From Emydura subglobosa (taxonomy: Eukaryota > Chordata > Testudines > Chelidae), in the NCBI GenBank assembly GCA_007922225.1, contig ML679966.1, positions 51,919,583 through 51,983,582 on the forward strand: 64,000 nt of DNA. The letters are read 5' to 3'. Under the pieces are notes generated by a model. That model did no database searches. It was not told the DNA's origin and was given only the letters and a program-made list of their open reading frames with translations. Positions 1-11,892 of the stretch are shown here, piece by piece; within the stretch, counting starts at the first letter, position 1, and each line of letters opens with the position of its first letter. The translations under genes were made by a program, and so were the position numbers.

Positions 1-666
1 CCACTGACTTCCTGAGAAAAGTACAATCTATCGGTGATCTCCCAAAAAATATCATCCTAGCCACTATGGATATAGAAGCTCTCTACACCAACATTCCACA
101 CAAAGATGGACTTCAAGCCATCAAGAACATTTTCCTTTACGATGATGATATATTACATCTGTGAGCTAAACTTTGTGACTTTGTCCTGATCCACAACTAC
201 TTCAGATTTGGAGCCAATCTATACTTCCACATGGCCCCACAGTATGCCAACATTTTTATGGCTGACCTAGAACAACGCTTCCTCAAAACTCGTCCCAAAC
301 ACCTCTTCTTTACCTACGGTACATTGATGACATTTTCATCATCAGGACCCATGGGAAAGAGTCCCTCAAAGAATTTCACTGGGATTTCAATAATTTCCAT
401 CCCACTATCAACCTCAGCCTGGACCAGTCCACACAAGAAATCCACTTCCTGGACACTACAATAAAAATAAAAAATGGTCACATTAATACCACCCTATACC
501 AAAAACTGACTGCAATACGTATCTTCATGCCTCCAACTTTCACCCTGGACACATTACATGATCCATTGTCTAAAGCCAAGCCTTAAGATACAACCAGATT
601 TGCTCCGATCGCTCAGAGAGAGACAAACACCTACAGGATCTCTATGAAACATTCTTAAAACTATAA
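1..666 (+). pseudogene. Reverse transcriptase domain of the Penelope-like element (broken)
   Basis: The frame starting at the left edge reads MDIEALYTNIPH from base 66, a typical RT block of Penelope-like elements. It continues past an in-frame TGA at 162-164 to the block MAPQYANIFM at 231. The catalytic YIDD motif is at about 320-331 but in another frame, so there is a frameshift near 311-317. A second frameshift lies near 505-515. After it there are further stops, among them a TAA just before base 667. These lesions rule out a functional polymerase. In intact relatives this domain copies the element RNA at an endonuclease-cut target. The N-terminal half is outside the window. Confidence 0.85.
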
Positions 667-1386
667 TACCCACCTGGAGAAGTGAAGAAACAAATTGACA
701 GAGCCAGACGGGTACCCAGAAGTCACCTACTACTGGACAGACTCAACAAAGAAAACAACAGAACACCACTGGTCATCACCTACAGTCCCCAGTTAAAATC
801 TCTCCAACACATCATTAAAGATCTACAACCTATCCTAGCAGATGATCCGTCTCTCACTCAGGCAGTGGGTGACAGACTCATCCTGGCTTACAGACAGCCC
901 CCCAACCTGAAGCAAATACTCACCAGCAACCATATACCTTACAAGAAGCCCAATCCAGGAACCTATCCCTGCAACAAACCCCGTTGCCAGCTCTGCCCAC
1001 ACATCGACTCTAGTGACAGCATCACTGGTCCTAACCACATCAAACACACCATAAGGGGCTCATTCACCTGCACATCCACTAATGTTATATATGCCATCAT
1101 GTGCCAGCAATGCCCCTCTATCATGTACATTGGCCAAACTGGATTATCACTTCGCAAAAGGATAAATGGACACAAATCAGACATAAAAAATAATAACATC
1201 CATAAACCAGTCGGAGAACACTTCAATCTCCCAGGACACTCTGTCTCTGACCTCAAAGTTGCCATACTTCTACAAAAAAACTTCAAAAACAGACTCCAAA
1301 GAGAAACTGCTGAGTTACCTGCAAAGGACACATTCAAACTGGGTTTAAACAGGGATTTGGAATGGCTCTCTCATTACAAGAAGTAA
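667..1386 (+). pseudogene. C-terminal Penelope-like ORF: thumb, Cys linker and GIY-YIG endonuclease
   Basis: An open frame runs from just after the RT stop to a TAA at 1384-1386. Counting from the GTG at 682 it gives 234 residues. A basic region is followed by a Cys-rich linker (C97, C102, C105, then H107), typical of endonuclease-bearing Penelope-like elements. The GIY-YIG domain spans about residues 128-225. Its first motif reads VIY (135-137) and its second YIG (149-151). The family's conserved helix Arg is probably R158 or R160. E179 sits in GEHF, the usual place of the metal-binding Glu, and GLN (221-223) ends the domain. The first motif lacks its Gly but that position varies in the family. 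This part should nick target DNA. It is open yet cut off from a working RT, so I treat it as a fragment of a dead element. There is no sign of a separate promoter. Confidence 0.85.
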
Positions 1387-1662
1387 TTTGCTCTGATCAC
1401 CCATTCTCACCTCCTACTCAATGGTTGTCATTAGGCCTCAAGTACCCAGCTTTCATCCACCTACTCCATTGTTGTCTATGCTTTTTGATATGTATATGTT
1501 GCCTCCTATATATGCTGCCAATATTTGCTGTATTATTTCTACCAGCTGCATCTGAGGAAGTGAGCTGAAGCCCATGAAAGCTTATGCCTGCTGAAATTAA
1601 ATTTGTTAGTTTTTAAAGTGCTGTTTTTGCTGTATACAGACTAACACGGCTACCCCTCTGGA
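1387..1662 (+). repeat. 3' untranslated tail of the Penelope-like element
   Basis: Non-coding tail after the endonuclease stop. At 1548-1655 it carries the block 'TCTGAGGAAGTGAGCTGAAG', then GCCCATGAAAGCTTATGC, AAATTTGTTAGT and finally ACACGGCTACCCCTCTG. The same block, in opposite orientation and shortened, recurs at 42439-42541, so it is a dispersed repeat in this genome. Confidence 0.8.
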
Positions 1663-4480
1663 ATGTATATGCAGTATAGCATATGACAGAAAGAGTTCTG
1701 TTGGTACATGAACACCACTTTCCTGAATGACATTAGCTTCATTGACAAAAGAGCACTTCTCTCAGCATAGCTGTCTCCACACTGGGGGGTTTTGTTTGTT
1801 ATGTCTCTGTGCGTGATTTTTTCCCCCCATACCCTGACTGACAAAGCTATGCCAGTATAAATTTATAAGTGTTGACCAAGCCTATAAGATACTGGTGAGA
1901 AGTAAACTGGAGAGAGGTTATATCTGCTCACAGTGGATGACCAAATTATTTTTTTTTAATTTTGAGAAAGAGTGGTAAACCGACATCTACTCTCTGATGT
2001 TAAAAACTAAAGCACAGGCCTAGCAAGCATTTAAGCGCGTGCTTTCACTAGACTGGGGCAAAAATATATTCCTAAATTATATGCACACAATATTTTATTC
2101 CATATAAAAAGTAGGTAATTGCATGTTAATTTGCAATTTCCATTTATGAAAGTGCATCTTTCATGTATAACAGCATGTGTTTTCATGACAAACTGAGGGA
2201 TGCAATTATGAAAAAAAGAATCCCCAAATGTGTTTGTCTTCAGAGTTTATGTGCACAGTGGCACTATTGAGCTGTGCAGCAAATTTAAGAACTCCAGCCT
2301 GAATAGTAGATGTTCTACTAAGTATATTTGTTCTGTATTTTCTGAGATATTTTTCTCCTGTTGCGAAGCCACCAAGGAAACCATTTAAAAAACAGGGGGG
2401 GGGGGATCCTGATAAACGTTCTTGTCAAAAGGAATATTCATGGAACAGATGTTATGATAAGTGTGAAGCCCTTATCAACACATCTGTTATCTGAAGATTC
2501 CATTCAGCAACAGCTTTGGAGACAATCTTTGTATTTTTGGTTATAAAATCAGCTTTTGTTTCTTCATTTTGAATCAAACACACTTTAAAGTATTTCAGAG
2601 AAAATGTAAAGCAGAAACTTATTGGCAAAATATTGTAAACAGCAGCCATCACCAGGCATTACCATAGTCTTTGAGTGGGAGTGAACGGTCAGTCTTGGGA
2701 AGACAAGCTATGTTGAGTAATGAAAACTAACAATATTCTCTATAGAGGCAGCACTCACTGGACAGTGTGCTCTCTGCTTTGGTCTCTAATTAGAGTCAAT
2801 TCCAGAAGCAGACTTACTTTCTGAGAATGGGGCATTGGTGTTGGGCTGGGACTCCAAAGAATCTGTAAGAATCTGAAGAATCTCCTTCATTTAGATCACC
2901 TTTGATTCAGGACTGGTTTTTATTTGTGACTAAAACAAGTAACAGATAGAATACACGTATATTCTAAGTTACATTTAGAATATACCCAGACTCTGCATCA
3001 CTGATTTTTTTCTCAGCTGGGAAGCCAACCTGCAAGACTCCAGTCATCCCCCAGTACTTTGGAGAGAGGCACCACTGGTATCAGAGGAAGGAACAACAGA
3101 AGCAAAACATGGTCTAAAGTATTTCAGACAATTTAAAATCAGAATTCCATTTGCAAAACATTGTAAACATTCAGCTGCCCAGTTTTAACACGAAATGATG
3201 TAATAAACTTCCTGATCAAATCTAATAAATCTAATAAGTTAAACAATATGGAATTTTTGCAGGCACAGCTTTAAGGCATAAATGCATTCCTAATTATTCA
3301 TCTAATTTTCAGTGCCTTTTCAAATTATTACAGTACCAGTAACTGGTGTGGTAAAAGGGTATCCACATTTTTTTCTTAAAATAAATATATCACCAGGTGC
3401 ACAGTACTTAATGGATTGGTAGGATCTATAACACTGTCAGGTACACTGATCTGTTGTGCCTTTTATTGTATGCAGAATATAACAGCTTACAACTGAAGGT
3501 TTGATGATGCTATCAATTTTAGTAAGATGTACTGTACTTTATGTTCTTAGGAAGGAAACTGACTTTTTTTAAAACAAAGTATATGAAAAGTCTTGTTGCT
3601 GATGACTTACTGTCAAGCATGTAATCTATGAAGATCCATCCTGATGGGAATGTTCATAAAATATAACTTCCCTTCCTAATGGAAATCTCTCTCATGATAT
3701 TAAAAAAATCTCTTTCAAACTCAAGTCAAAATTACATACTGAGTTGTTTAAGGGAAAGGGCATTGCTTAAGTAATAATTCATAATGCAAAGTATAGCAGA
3801 ACTCTGTCATTCTAATTAAAAAGTTGCCAATGCCTCACGGAAAAATTTGGAAAAAGACATTTAGGAACTCCTGTGCTGATGTGTTATATTTTGTGACTTT
3901 CTTCCTTGACCTTTATTACTTTTGGTAAGGAATTATGTATCCTAACTGGAGCCTCTGAGTGACACTGTCATACAAATAGAAAACAATTTATTACAAAAGA
4001 ATAAAGGATTTTTGCATGAAAACGATATCATGTTTATAAACTGTTGAACTATTATGGACTGTTTCTGCTCCTGTTTTTTTATTCTGCACATGAAGTAAAA
4101 TTATTTTCATGTTGTCATTTCCATAGCAACTACTTGTAAAGTCAAAGTCAAAGAAGTTTATGATTTCAGGTGGGGAATAGAGAGAGGAAGATAAATGCTT
4201 ACAAATACAGATCTCCTGTGTCTGATTTTTCAGGTGTAAATGGCTACATAAGGTGAAAGAGAATGAGTCCCTATTTTCAGAGATGTAGCTATATTTATCT
4301 AAAAATAACTACAGAAGTACAGTTAGCATGTACATATTGTCAAATTTTCCAAGGCCTGCCCTACAGGTACTCCAAGCAAAATGCACGCATATCTCTTGTG
4401 TACAAAATACCATAGCCGAGATCCTCACACCTATTCTGACCCCTCACGGTGGGTAAAAGGGATGGAGTTATGTAAACAGT
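1663..4480. other. No gene seen; AT-rich non-coding stretch with a G run
   Basis: No recognised coding or repeat homology. The short open frames here have no domain or family resemblance. A run of 11 G lies at 2395-2405. The stretch 2085-2215 is AT-rich with several ATTTGCAT-like and TAATT words, which may be an old regulatory element but could be chance. Confidence 0.5.
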
Positions 4481-4488
4481 CTCTAAAC

Positions 4489-4778
4489 CACGGGTGTCAA
4501 ACTCATTTGCTATGGCGGGCCAGATTTGAATGAAATGTACTTCAAGTGGGCCACACCTACCATAAATTGAAATACTAGGCACTTTTGGAGCCGTGTGTTT
4601 CATGCACACAGCGCTCCACACGCTGCCGCCAGAGTACACAGATCTCATGGCAGTGCGCGCCGCCGCAAGATCTCCTGGCGTCATACTCTCTGGCGGCAGC
4701 GTGCGATGCTGCCAGGGGCCGGACCAAAAAGGCTGGTGGGCCATATCTGGCCCGCAGGCCGGATGTTTGACACCCCTG
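4489..4778. mobile_element. hAT-type miniature transposon (Charlie-like), 290 bp
   Basis: The ends are near-perfect terminal inverted repeats. The left end reads CACGGGTGTCAAACTCAT (consensus CAGGGG...) and the right end reads ATGTTTGACACCCCTG. A perfect 8-bp target duplication, CTCTAAAC, flanks it at 4481-4488 and 4779-4786. There is no transposase inside, so it is non-autonomous. An internal inverted repeat, GCTGCCGCCAGAGTA at about 4621 against its complement at about 4684-4702, lies within. The GC-rich core differs sharply from the flanks. Open frames here are incidental. Confidence 0.93.
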
Positions 4779-5147
4779 CTCTAAACATTCAGAATCTGCC
4801 TCAGGGAGAATTCCTCTGGCACAGGGAGAGAGGAAGACCGCCTCAGGCTACATTCTGAGAACCCCTTGCAATACCAGGGATGGAGGAATGCTAGGGGTGA
4901 GGCTGAGAGCCAGAGAGGCATTGTAAGGTTGGAGACCCAGCAAGCAACACTGTGGTGATTCTGAACACTACTACTGCCCACAGAGCAACACAGGGAGACT
5001 GCCATAATTTAGAAATACTCCATGGTGTCTCAATTATGCAAGGAACGACAGACTGCACAGAATTAGTAGGGTGCAATACTAGCTTAGTCACCTTAGCCAG
5101 TCAACCCATCCTCCTCACTGGGCTGTGATTTCTGTGCTGTGCCTCTT

Positions 5148-5320
5148 AGGGTATATCTTCGCTGCAACTGAAGGGGTGTTTGCAGCATGGATAGGCATAT
5201 CCTTGATCGCTTTAATCTACCTAGCACAGGTAATAATAGTCACAGCCACACTCAAGCTAGCTGACGGAGACCCTGGATCCACATTCAGGTTGCTAGCCCC
5301 TGCCACTGTATCATCATTAC
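5148..5320. mobile_element. MITE-like fragment (starts AGGGTAT...)
   Basis: It begins AGGGTATATCTTCGCTGCAA, close to the AGGGTATGTCTACACTGCAA head I recall in abundant turtle and crocodilian DNA-transposon MITEs. It also has a CTAGCTGACGGAG-type interior. The right end is not clear. Confidence 0.45.
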
Positions 5321-5421
5321 TTTTATTACACATGCAAACTAATTGAAAGGAAACATGGGTGTGCCTATTTGTGCTTAAAAAATAAAAATCACTCCTTCAC
5401 TTTGCAGGGAAGGCATACCTT

Positions 5422-5527
5422 AGGGTACACCTACATTTTGAGCTGGAGCTATAATTTTCAGGTAGATGTGTGTGTGTCAGCTCAGTCATGAAAAACAGAA
5501 ATGTAGCCATGAATGGGCTAACTGCCC
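5422..5527. mobile_element. Second MITE-like fragment
   Basis: It starts AGGGTACACCTACATTTTGA and continues into GAGCTATAATTTTCAGGTAG, a pattern shared with common reptile MITEs. It is in the same orientation as the piece at 5148. The two could be one element with an insertion, or two independent copies. Confidence 0.4.
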
Positions 5528-6783
5528 CAAATTTTAGTGGTTTTGATCTTTGTTTGTTTTCCTTTCATTCCAACATCAGATGTGCCATCTGCACCTAAAA
5601 TGTAAGTATTAAACATTTAGCTTCCTGGCATTATCAGCACATTATCATACATTGACAAGCTAATCCTTCCACTAAACTGTCAAAGTAAATAATACAAGCT
5701 TATCTTAGACAAACATTAAACAAAGGAAAGGCAGACCAAGTGGTGGAGAACGAAGTCAGATGATCAGGCAGGATGGCTAGCACAAGTTAGCTTTATTATT
5801 GTATTTTTTGTTGAACATGACCTTGCCTTTTACTTTTTCCTTGAAACTGAGATCGCATCTTAGCATACTGTCTTGTCAGAATGGAAAGTGCAGATGATCT
5901 GTATCTCAATCAAATTTGCATGTCATGAATACATGTATGGAAATGTTCCAAATCCTGAGGACTGATGTCATTTTTATGTTTTTAATAATCATAATTCAAT
6001 TTTATTGGGCTTATTCATTTGGAAGAAAACTAATTAACTTTAAATGTACTGTCTCTTGGGAAAAAATGTGTTGTATAGGTTGGGAAGGATATGATCCAGA
6101 GCTCCAAGCCATTATGGGGTAGTGGGGAATTTAATGAAGGTGAAGAGATATGGCAGCAAGAGTAAATGAAATTCTGCTTTATTCTGACCATGTACATTGG
6201 AGAGACTCTAAGGAGGCTATCCAACAGTCTCTTGAATGACTTTTACCTAGTTTTGGAAGGACAGGAACGGTATGTCCAGGTTAAGTCTTTACTTTTTGGA
6301 GGACAGAGTGAAGAACAAGGACTCCATCAAACAACATATATTGTAAAATGTGGACTAATAAGAATTAGAAACCAGATGTTCTGGTACTAGAAAGTACCTG
6401 TTGCATGCATATAGGATTTTAATGACTATCATTTCAGTTATTTTAGTACTAGAGGCCTGTAATGGGGATCAAGACCCTGTTGTGCTAGAAACTATATGTA
6501 TGGCAATGGTCCATCTCGAAAGATGGTGCAAGCGCCAAAAAAGTTCAGATACTATGTATCATGCAGCAGCATCATGAGTGCTTAAAAAGTCCAATGTTTT
6601 AGTGAGAGTCCTTGCCACAGATAACGCTGGCACAAAGCGCAGGGCAGATAAAGCAGACACATTACTAGTTCTTTAGGCTTGCTGCACTTTCCTCTTTGCT
6701 TTCCTCTTTCTCAGCCTCTGACTCCCTGCATAGCCCTCCAGTGTGACCTGTTACTTGCCACATCTTCCCAGTTTGCAGTGGGA
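5528..6783. other. No gene seen
   Basis: Unremarkable AT-rich sequence. The open frames around 5916-6390 are short, overlap on both strands and show no recognisable family. Confidence 0.5.
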
Positions 6784-6868
6784 CTTAATTCAGCAAAACA
6801 CTTAATCACATGCTTATGTTCCATGGACTTTAAACATATGCCTAAATTACTTTGCTGGATCAGGGCCT
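6784..6868. repeat. Palindromic (hairpin) element
   Basis: The left arm ATTCAGCAAAACACTTAATC and the right arm, which ends in TTTGCTGGATCAGGGCC, are imperfect reverse complements about a short central loop. This matches a class of ancient palindromic MITEs (CCTGATTCAGCAAAGCACTTAAG type) found across turtles, birds and crocodilians. A related copy lies at 42297-42410. Confidence 0.6.
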
Positions 6869-7139
6869 AAACAGATATTGGTACAAAATGACTTTTAATC
6901 TCTGTGTATATTCTATTTGATGTTCAGGGAAAGAAGATATTTAATCTCGATCTATGGGCAAAATGAGATTATTTGTCAAGGAATCTGAAAAAGATCACTG
7001 CTAAAAAAAAAAAAAAAGCAAACCCAGACAGACTACAGGATCTCATCATGAACTTATCACTGCAGACATGGAAACACATTGTTGTGATTGCATCTCTCCG
7101 ACTGTGCAGATTGCCAGTTTGTTTTTAATCTCATCCCCC

Positions 7140-7375
7140 CAAACCCACCTCCTCAAAAAAGCTGAAACATTTTGTTTCAACATTTTTAAATAAACCATGT
7201 TGAAACAAAATTCTCGTTTCAAAATTTCCCTTCATTTTATTAAAAACAATTAAAAATATTTTAAAATGGTCAAAATCAAAATTTTTCAATTTTGTCAAAA
7301 AAAGTTTTCTTCAAAGTGAAAGGAAATTCTCAACATTTTGATTCACTGAAAATTTCAGAAGAATTTCATTTTGAC
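7140..7375. repeat. GAAAC/TTTCA-rich degenerate palindromic repeat
   Basis: Dense alternation of TGAAAC, TTTCA and AAAATTTT words on both strands, for example CATTTTGTTTCAACATTT followed by ATGTTGAAACAAAATTC. Similar sequence recurs at 8455-8530, 25330-25400, 27430-27530 and, longest, 59440-59770. It looks like an old dispersed palindromic repeat family rather than simple low complexity. Confidence 0.5.
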
Positions 7376-7639
7376 CCCATTTTTTTTTTGAATTGCCAGT
7401 GAACCAAAAATACCATTATTTTTGCAGCTCTCATATAATCAAACAGCACCTTATATATACTATTCCCATATTGCATCTGTAAAAAGTAACTGATTAACAA
7501 ATGTGGAGTTAGTATAAATAAAAAAAGTGTATAAATAACTTGTGGAATAGCACATTTAAAGTTTAAAGATGGGCACCAAGATGGGGAGTAATTGGGTTTA
7601 ATCAAAAACATCACTTTTAATTAAAGTTCATTATTGATA

Positions 7640-7895
7640 CTATGAATTGTATAATGGTAGCCCCTAGTGGTCCATAGTAAGAGACAATCCCTGCCCCAAA
7701 TAGTTTACAACCCAAACAGTTAAAATGGACTGCGGGTGGGAGTAATAAAAGGTTATTATCCCGATATTTTACAAGTGAGGAAGAGAAATGAAGAAAGATT
7801 AAGCCACTTGCCAAGAGTCATATAAGAAGTCTATGGGAGAGTCTGGAACTGAACCAAGATTTCCTGAATCCCAGTCCAGTGCCATAACTATATAT
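7640..7895 (-). mobile_element. MIR/CORE-type SINE with LINE-like tail, antisense
   Basis: Read on the minus strand, the tRNA-like head lies at the right. A box-B-like GGTTCAGTTCC comes from about 7845-7856. The core follows (complement of TTTTACAAGTGAGGAAG, 7767-7783). The left part is a tail, CCCCTAGTGGTCCATAGTAA...CCCTGCCCCAAATAGTTTAC, resembling the 3' end of the L2/L3-type LINE pieces seen elsewhere in the window. Copies of the same layout appear at 33001-33222 and 53790-54057. Confidence 0.75.
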
Positions 7896-10800
7896 CCTCT
7901 CTATATTGTTCACCATTCCCCATAAATTAATCTGCTAAAAAGTTCCCCAATAGACCTTCTGATTTAACCCTTTGTCTTGTCCCATGTCAGCCTCTGACAC
8001 TCCATTCACGGCATGCTATCCATAGGATGCTAAATGTCCAACAAATGTATGTGATGCATTTGAGCAACATAAAAGATTATCATAGGTGAGTGCAAATAAG
8101 ACAATCATTTTGTACGTGTTACTAAAGGTAACACCTAATCTCCAGTTGCATATTAAAGTGGAAATTCAATTATAGAGTCCTTCTCATGTTTATATTTAGC
8201 TCAAATTGTTCATTTGCTGTTTACGACAACAGCATTACTACTTGAATTACAGTCTTGTATTCAAATCAGAGATCACGTATCACACTTAACAAAAGCAGAC
8301 CTTACAGTGTTTATACAGATCTCTTCACACTACAAAGAGACAGCCTATGTTCAGTTCAGCAGTCTTATCAAGGCATAAATATTCAGGAACACTGAATCAG
8401 TTCATATGTCTTCATACATTAAATATGCAGATATACAATTGATTGGTGAACTGAAACACATCAGAACAAAATTTCAATTTCATTCCATTTCAATTTTTCC
8501 TCTTGAAACATATTTTTATCAAGTTTCTGCATTTAAATTAGAGTAATTTGTACAAGCTGAATTTGAATTTACTTCTACACATCCTTTTCTTTTTTTTTTT
8601 TTCTGGACATGTTTGTTCATTGTAGAACACAGAAGTTATATAAATGACTCCTTTTTTGCTTTATAATAAGGTGCCACACACAAATGTTGTGAGGAGTACT
8701 ACAGTCGCAAAAAATTATTTGAATTTCTATGTACGTTGTTGTGTACATGTGAACAGGAAGAATCAAAGTGTCACATCATTCCTACAAAATTACCTTTTTA
8801 AAACAGAAGAAAATAAAATGGAAAAAAGTTCCCAACAGGCATTAGTGACAATGTTAATCTTACACAGATCAATCCACTGAAATGCTTCAGTGTAATTTCA
8901 CTTAAGATTAATTCTGGGGCCAAAACAACTATGGATTTTAATTAAGATCGCTAATATGAGATGGTTATGAAATAATTTCCTCTGTAGAGTTCTCCAAACA
9001 ACAGATGTCTCACTGAGATTTGAAGGCTGTTTATCAAGCACATTTTTCTGTAAATCTATTGCAGGCCAACAAATAGAATGTCCACAGGCCATCCAGTCAG
9101 ACCATGCTACTTGTCTATTTGGTTGAAACTTTTGTATGAAAAAAAAAATTCTCTCTCGAGATACCTAGTATTTAGGAGATAAAAGACAGCATGCTTTTTT
9201 TAAAAAAACTTCCTATTTTCATCACTATACTAGAGCAATATAACTGAGAATTAGTACCTACAAGAACTTTTTTTTTTTTGAAATATTAAATGAAACTTAA
9301 ATTTACTACTCTGAAGTAGTGAAATCTGTCTGATAACTGAATCCAATTCAGAAAATTAGAACTTTGTAGACCAGAAATTTCTCACAGGAAGTGATGTTTC
9401 TGAGCTTTGCACTCCATTGTAGTGGCCTATTTTAGACTGACTAAGACAAGAGAATAGGCAAGGAAAAACTGCAGGACGTGAAATGTTTAGTTGTAATTTA
9501 GTCAACTCTTTGTGCTATACCAGCTAAGAATATTTGCGTACCATTCCACTCCACTGAACAGAATGTCAAACCTGTTTAAGTGTCACCTTCCAGTGACTGG
9601 CCAACAGAGAAGGTATGGACCTAATACTACTGAACTACCAGATTTTCCTTGAACTCAAGAGGTTGCCTTTTTGGAGGGGTTAGAGTTGCTGGGTTTTCTC
9701 TCTACTTCTGCATATTATTCATTTCAGTGGTGATCACGGTAGTTTGAGAATATGGCTTTTTTTACAACCTGCCTCCAGCCAATCAATATTGTAAGATAGC
9801 AGAGCTAGCTAGTGATACAGAGGAGAACAGGTGTGGATAATTCCAGAGGAAGTATATTGGAATGACAAAGGTACAAGAGAAGCTGTGTTGCTAAGGCCAG
9901 ATCATAATCCATGTTCCATTGCATTGTTCCGTAACCATAAAGATTTACACAAGGGACAAGGGGGAATTCAGGAGCTACTGTGTTCCATGACTACCCATCT
10001 TCTCCCAAGTCAAATATATGCAGAGAGATGGCTTGTATGAGCAGTACTGCCCTTAGATCCCTTCCTCACTGAGTGATAACCAGCTGCATGAGGACAGTAA
10101 AAGATTTACATGCCCAAAGATACCAGTCTTCGTTGACAGCTCTGAAATTGGGCTGAGAGCTGGACAAGTTGGGCCATACCTCTAAAAAAAACCCTTTTTG
10201 CTGAGTTATAAAGGGACAGCAGATTATCAGCGACTTGTGTTGTGGATTTTCCATCAATTGAACTCTTTAAATAAAATTGGATGTTTTTCTAAATGATGTG
10301 CTGTAGCTCAGCCAGAAATTATGGGCAAGGATTATAGATGCAAGGACTGCTTGGTGAAGTTCTATGGTTTGTGTAATCCATGAGGTCAAATGACGTCCCT
10401 TCTATAAGTATAAGATGGGACACAACAGGTGAATGATGAAAGAAAAAGACAGAAACGTAAGATACCAGTGAGATAATTATAATCAGCATGATAGGCAGCA
10501 GTCACAAAACACCAAGCACTGTTTAGTAGGCAACCAACAGAGATTAGTTTTATAGGAGGTTAAAATGGTGGTTTTATGGATTTTTATGGCAAAATCTTTC
10601 ATTTAGCCATTTTCATTAACAAATAAAACAAAATATTTGTCCGGGTCAGGTCTCCAGCATTGCTCAATATCAGTTTTAACTACAAAGAATTATGTTTTCA
10701 TCTCCACAGTTACTCTTACAATATATCTTGCCTTGTGGGCAGGTAGAGGTGCCTTCTTCACTTTCACTGTTCAGGTATCCCTTTTCGGCACATAAATGTA

Positions 10801-11090
10801 AAAAAGTATCATGAAGTACAGACACATTAGGCAGCACAGTCACAACAGATGACTATTCTAAAGCACAGATGGCACTTGCAGAAATATGCATGTTTCCCCT
10901 CTAAACAGCATGTTTATCTGGCACATATTACAAATATACTCCTCTGTGAAGATGGCATGGGACCTAAGTGTTCACCATCGAACTATCATGCAACATACCA
11001 ACTATGAGAGTCAAAGACAGGATTCTTAGGTGAGAACATCTACATGCTGTCAAATTTATATTTATACACTTCTGGCTAAAGCAATCTGCC
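7896..11090. other. No gene seen; AT-rich with homopolymer runs
   Basis: No supported coding region. TTTCA-rich sequence lies at 8455-8530, a T run at about 8588-8602 and a T run at about 9268-9279. The open frames at 8644-8880 and 9831-10257 show no domain and have opposing frames of similar size. Confidence 0.5.
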
Positions 11091-11142
11091 ATTGCTAATT
11101 CTGCTCTGAATTGCTAATTCTGCTCTAATTCTTCCAGGTGTG
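11091..11142. repeat. Short tandem duplication, about 19-bp unit
   Basis: ATTGCTAATTCTGCTCTGA is followed directly by ATTGCTAATTCTGCTCTAA, so it is a two-unit tandem duplication. Confidence 0.8.
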
Positions 11143-11224
11143 AAAAGTTAATTCTGTAGAGACAAAAAGGAGTATTTTAGCTTATTTGAGTTACAAATAA
11201 TGACGTATAGAGGAGGAACAAGAA

Positions 11225-11355
11225 TTATATTATCCTTAGCAGTCCTGTAAAGAGCTCATTTGTCCTCAAAGTATTCTACAAATAAATGTTATTTGTAAGA
11301 TGGGGAAAATGAGACAGAGGTTAAATGACTTTCCAAAACCACTGAGGGAAAGAAC
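11225..11355 (-). mobile_element. MIR-like SINE fragment, antisense
   Basis: The core reads AAGATGGGGAAAATGAGACA then GAGGTTAAATGACTTTCC, the antisense form of a MIR/CORE SINE (consensus idea: ATGGGGAAACTGAGGCACAGAGAGGTTAAGTGACTTGCC). It is diverged and truncated at both sides. Confidence 0.6.
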
Positions 11356-11420
11356 AGATTATATAATATTTAGATATTATTAATATATCTAAGTCAGCAG
11401 GCCTGATGAAATGCACCATA

Positions 11421-11672
11421 GGGTTATGTCTACACAGCAACTGGACACCTGTGGCTGGCCTGTGACAGCTAACTCATGCTGGGCTTGCAGACTGTTTCAT
11501 TGCTGTGAAAATATCTGGGCTTGGGCTAGACCCTAGGCTTTAGAACCCTGCGAGGGTTCTGGGAAGGACCAAGCCTGGAAGTCTACACAGCAATGAAACA
11601 ATCCCACAGATTGAGCCTGAGTCAGTTGGCGTGGGCCAGGCGTGGGTATTTCTTTGCTGCATATATGAACCC
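11421..11672. mobile_element. MITE inserted in CR1 (GGGTTATGTCTACACAGCAA type)
   Basis: The left end GGGTTATGTCTACACAGCAA and the reverse complement of the right end (GGGTTCATATATGCAGCAAAG) form imperfect inverted repeats. The CR1 sequence resumes directly after it (CCCTAAGGTGCTTAAGGAAC). A second, subterminal pair is present: GCAGACTGTTTCATTGCTGT near 11486 and its complement ACAGCAATGAAACAATC near 11585. The target duplication is blurred (CCATA against CCCTA). No transposase is present. Confidence 0.7.
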
Positions 11673-11892
11673 TAAGGTGCTTAAGGAACAAACTGAAACC
11701 ATCTCAGAACTGGTAAGTGGTTATATTTGATAACTCATGGAGTTATCAGAGGGCAGGAGAAGGTCAAACATATCTGTCTTTTAAAAGGGGAATAAAGAGG
11801 GCCCAGGGAATTATAGATCTATCAGTCTAACTTAGATACCTGGAAAGACACTGGAACAAATTAACAAACAATCAATTTGTAAGCATCTAGAG

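Larger units (their letters stand above)
1..1660 (+). mobile_element. Penelope-like retroelement, 5' end cut off by the window edge
   Basis: This is the 3' part of a Penelope-like element. Reverse-transcriptase motifs come first, then a Cys-rich linker, a GIY-YIG endonuclease and an untranslated tail. The order RT then GIY-YIG is diagnostic of endonuclease-bearing Penelope-like elements. The tail holds the motif CAGACTAACACGGCTAC at about 1639-1655, which I recall as the common 3' end of these elements in turtles and crocodilians. The element continues to the left beyond base 1. The RT part is broken and the endonuclease part is open, so the copy is not autonomous. I do not assign a sub-clade (Neptune or Penelope). 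Confidence 0.88.

Noticed and set aside
4361..4858. Overlapping open frames around 4.4-4.9 kb
   Set aside because: They lie across the GC-rich hAT miniature, whose low stop-codon content explains them.
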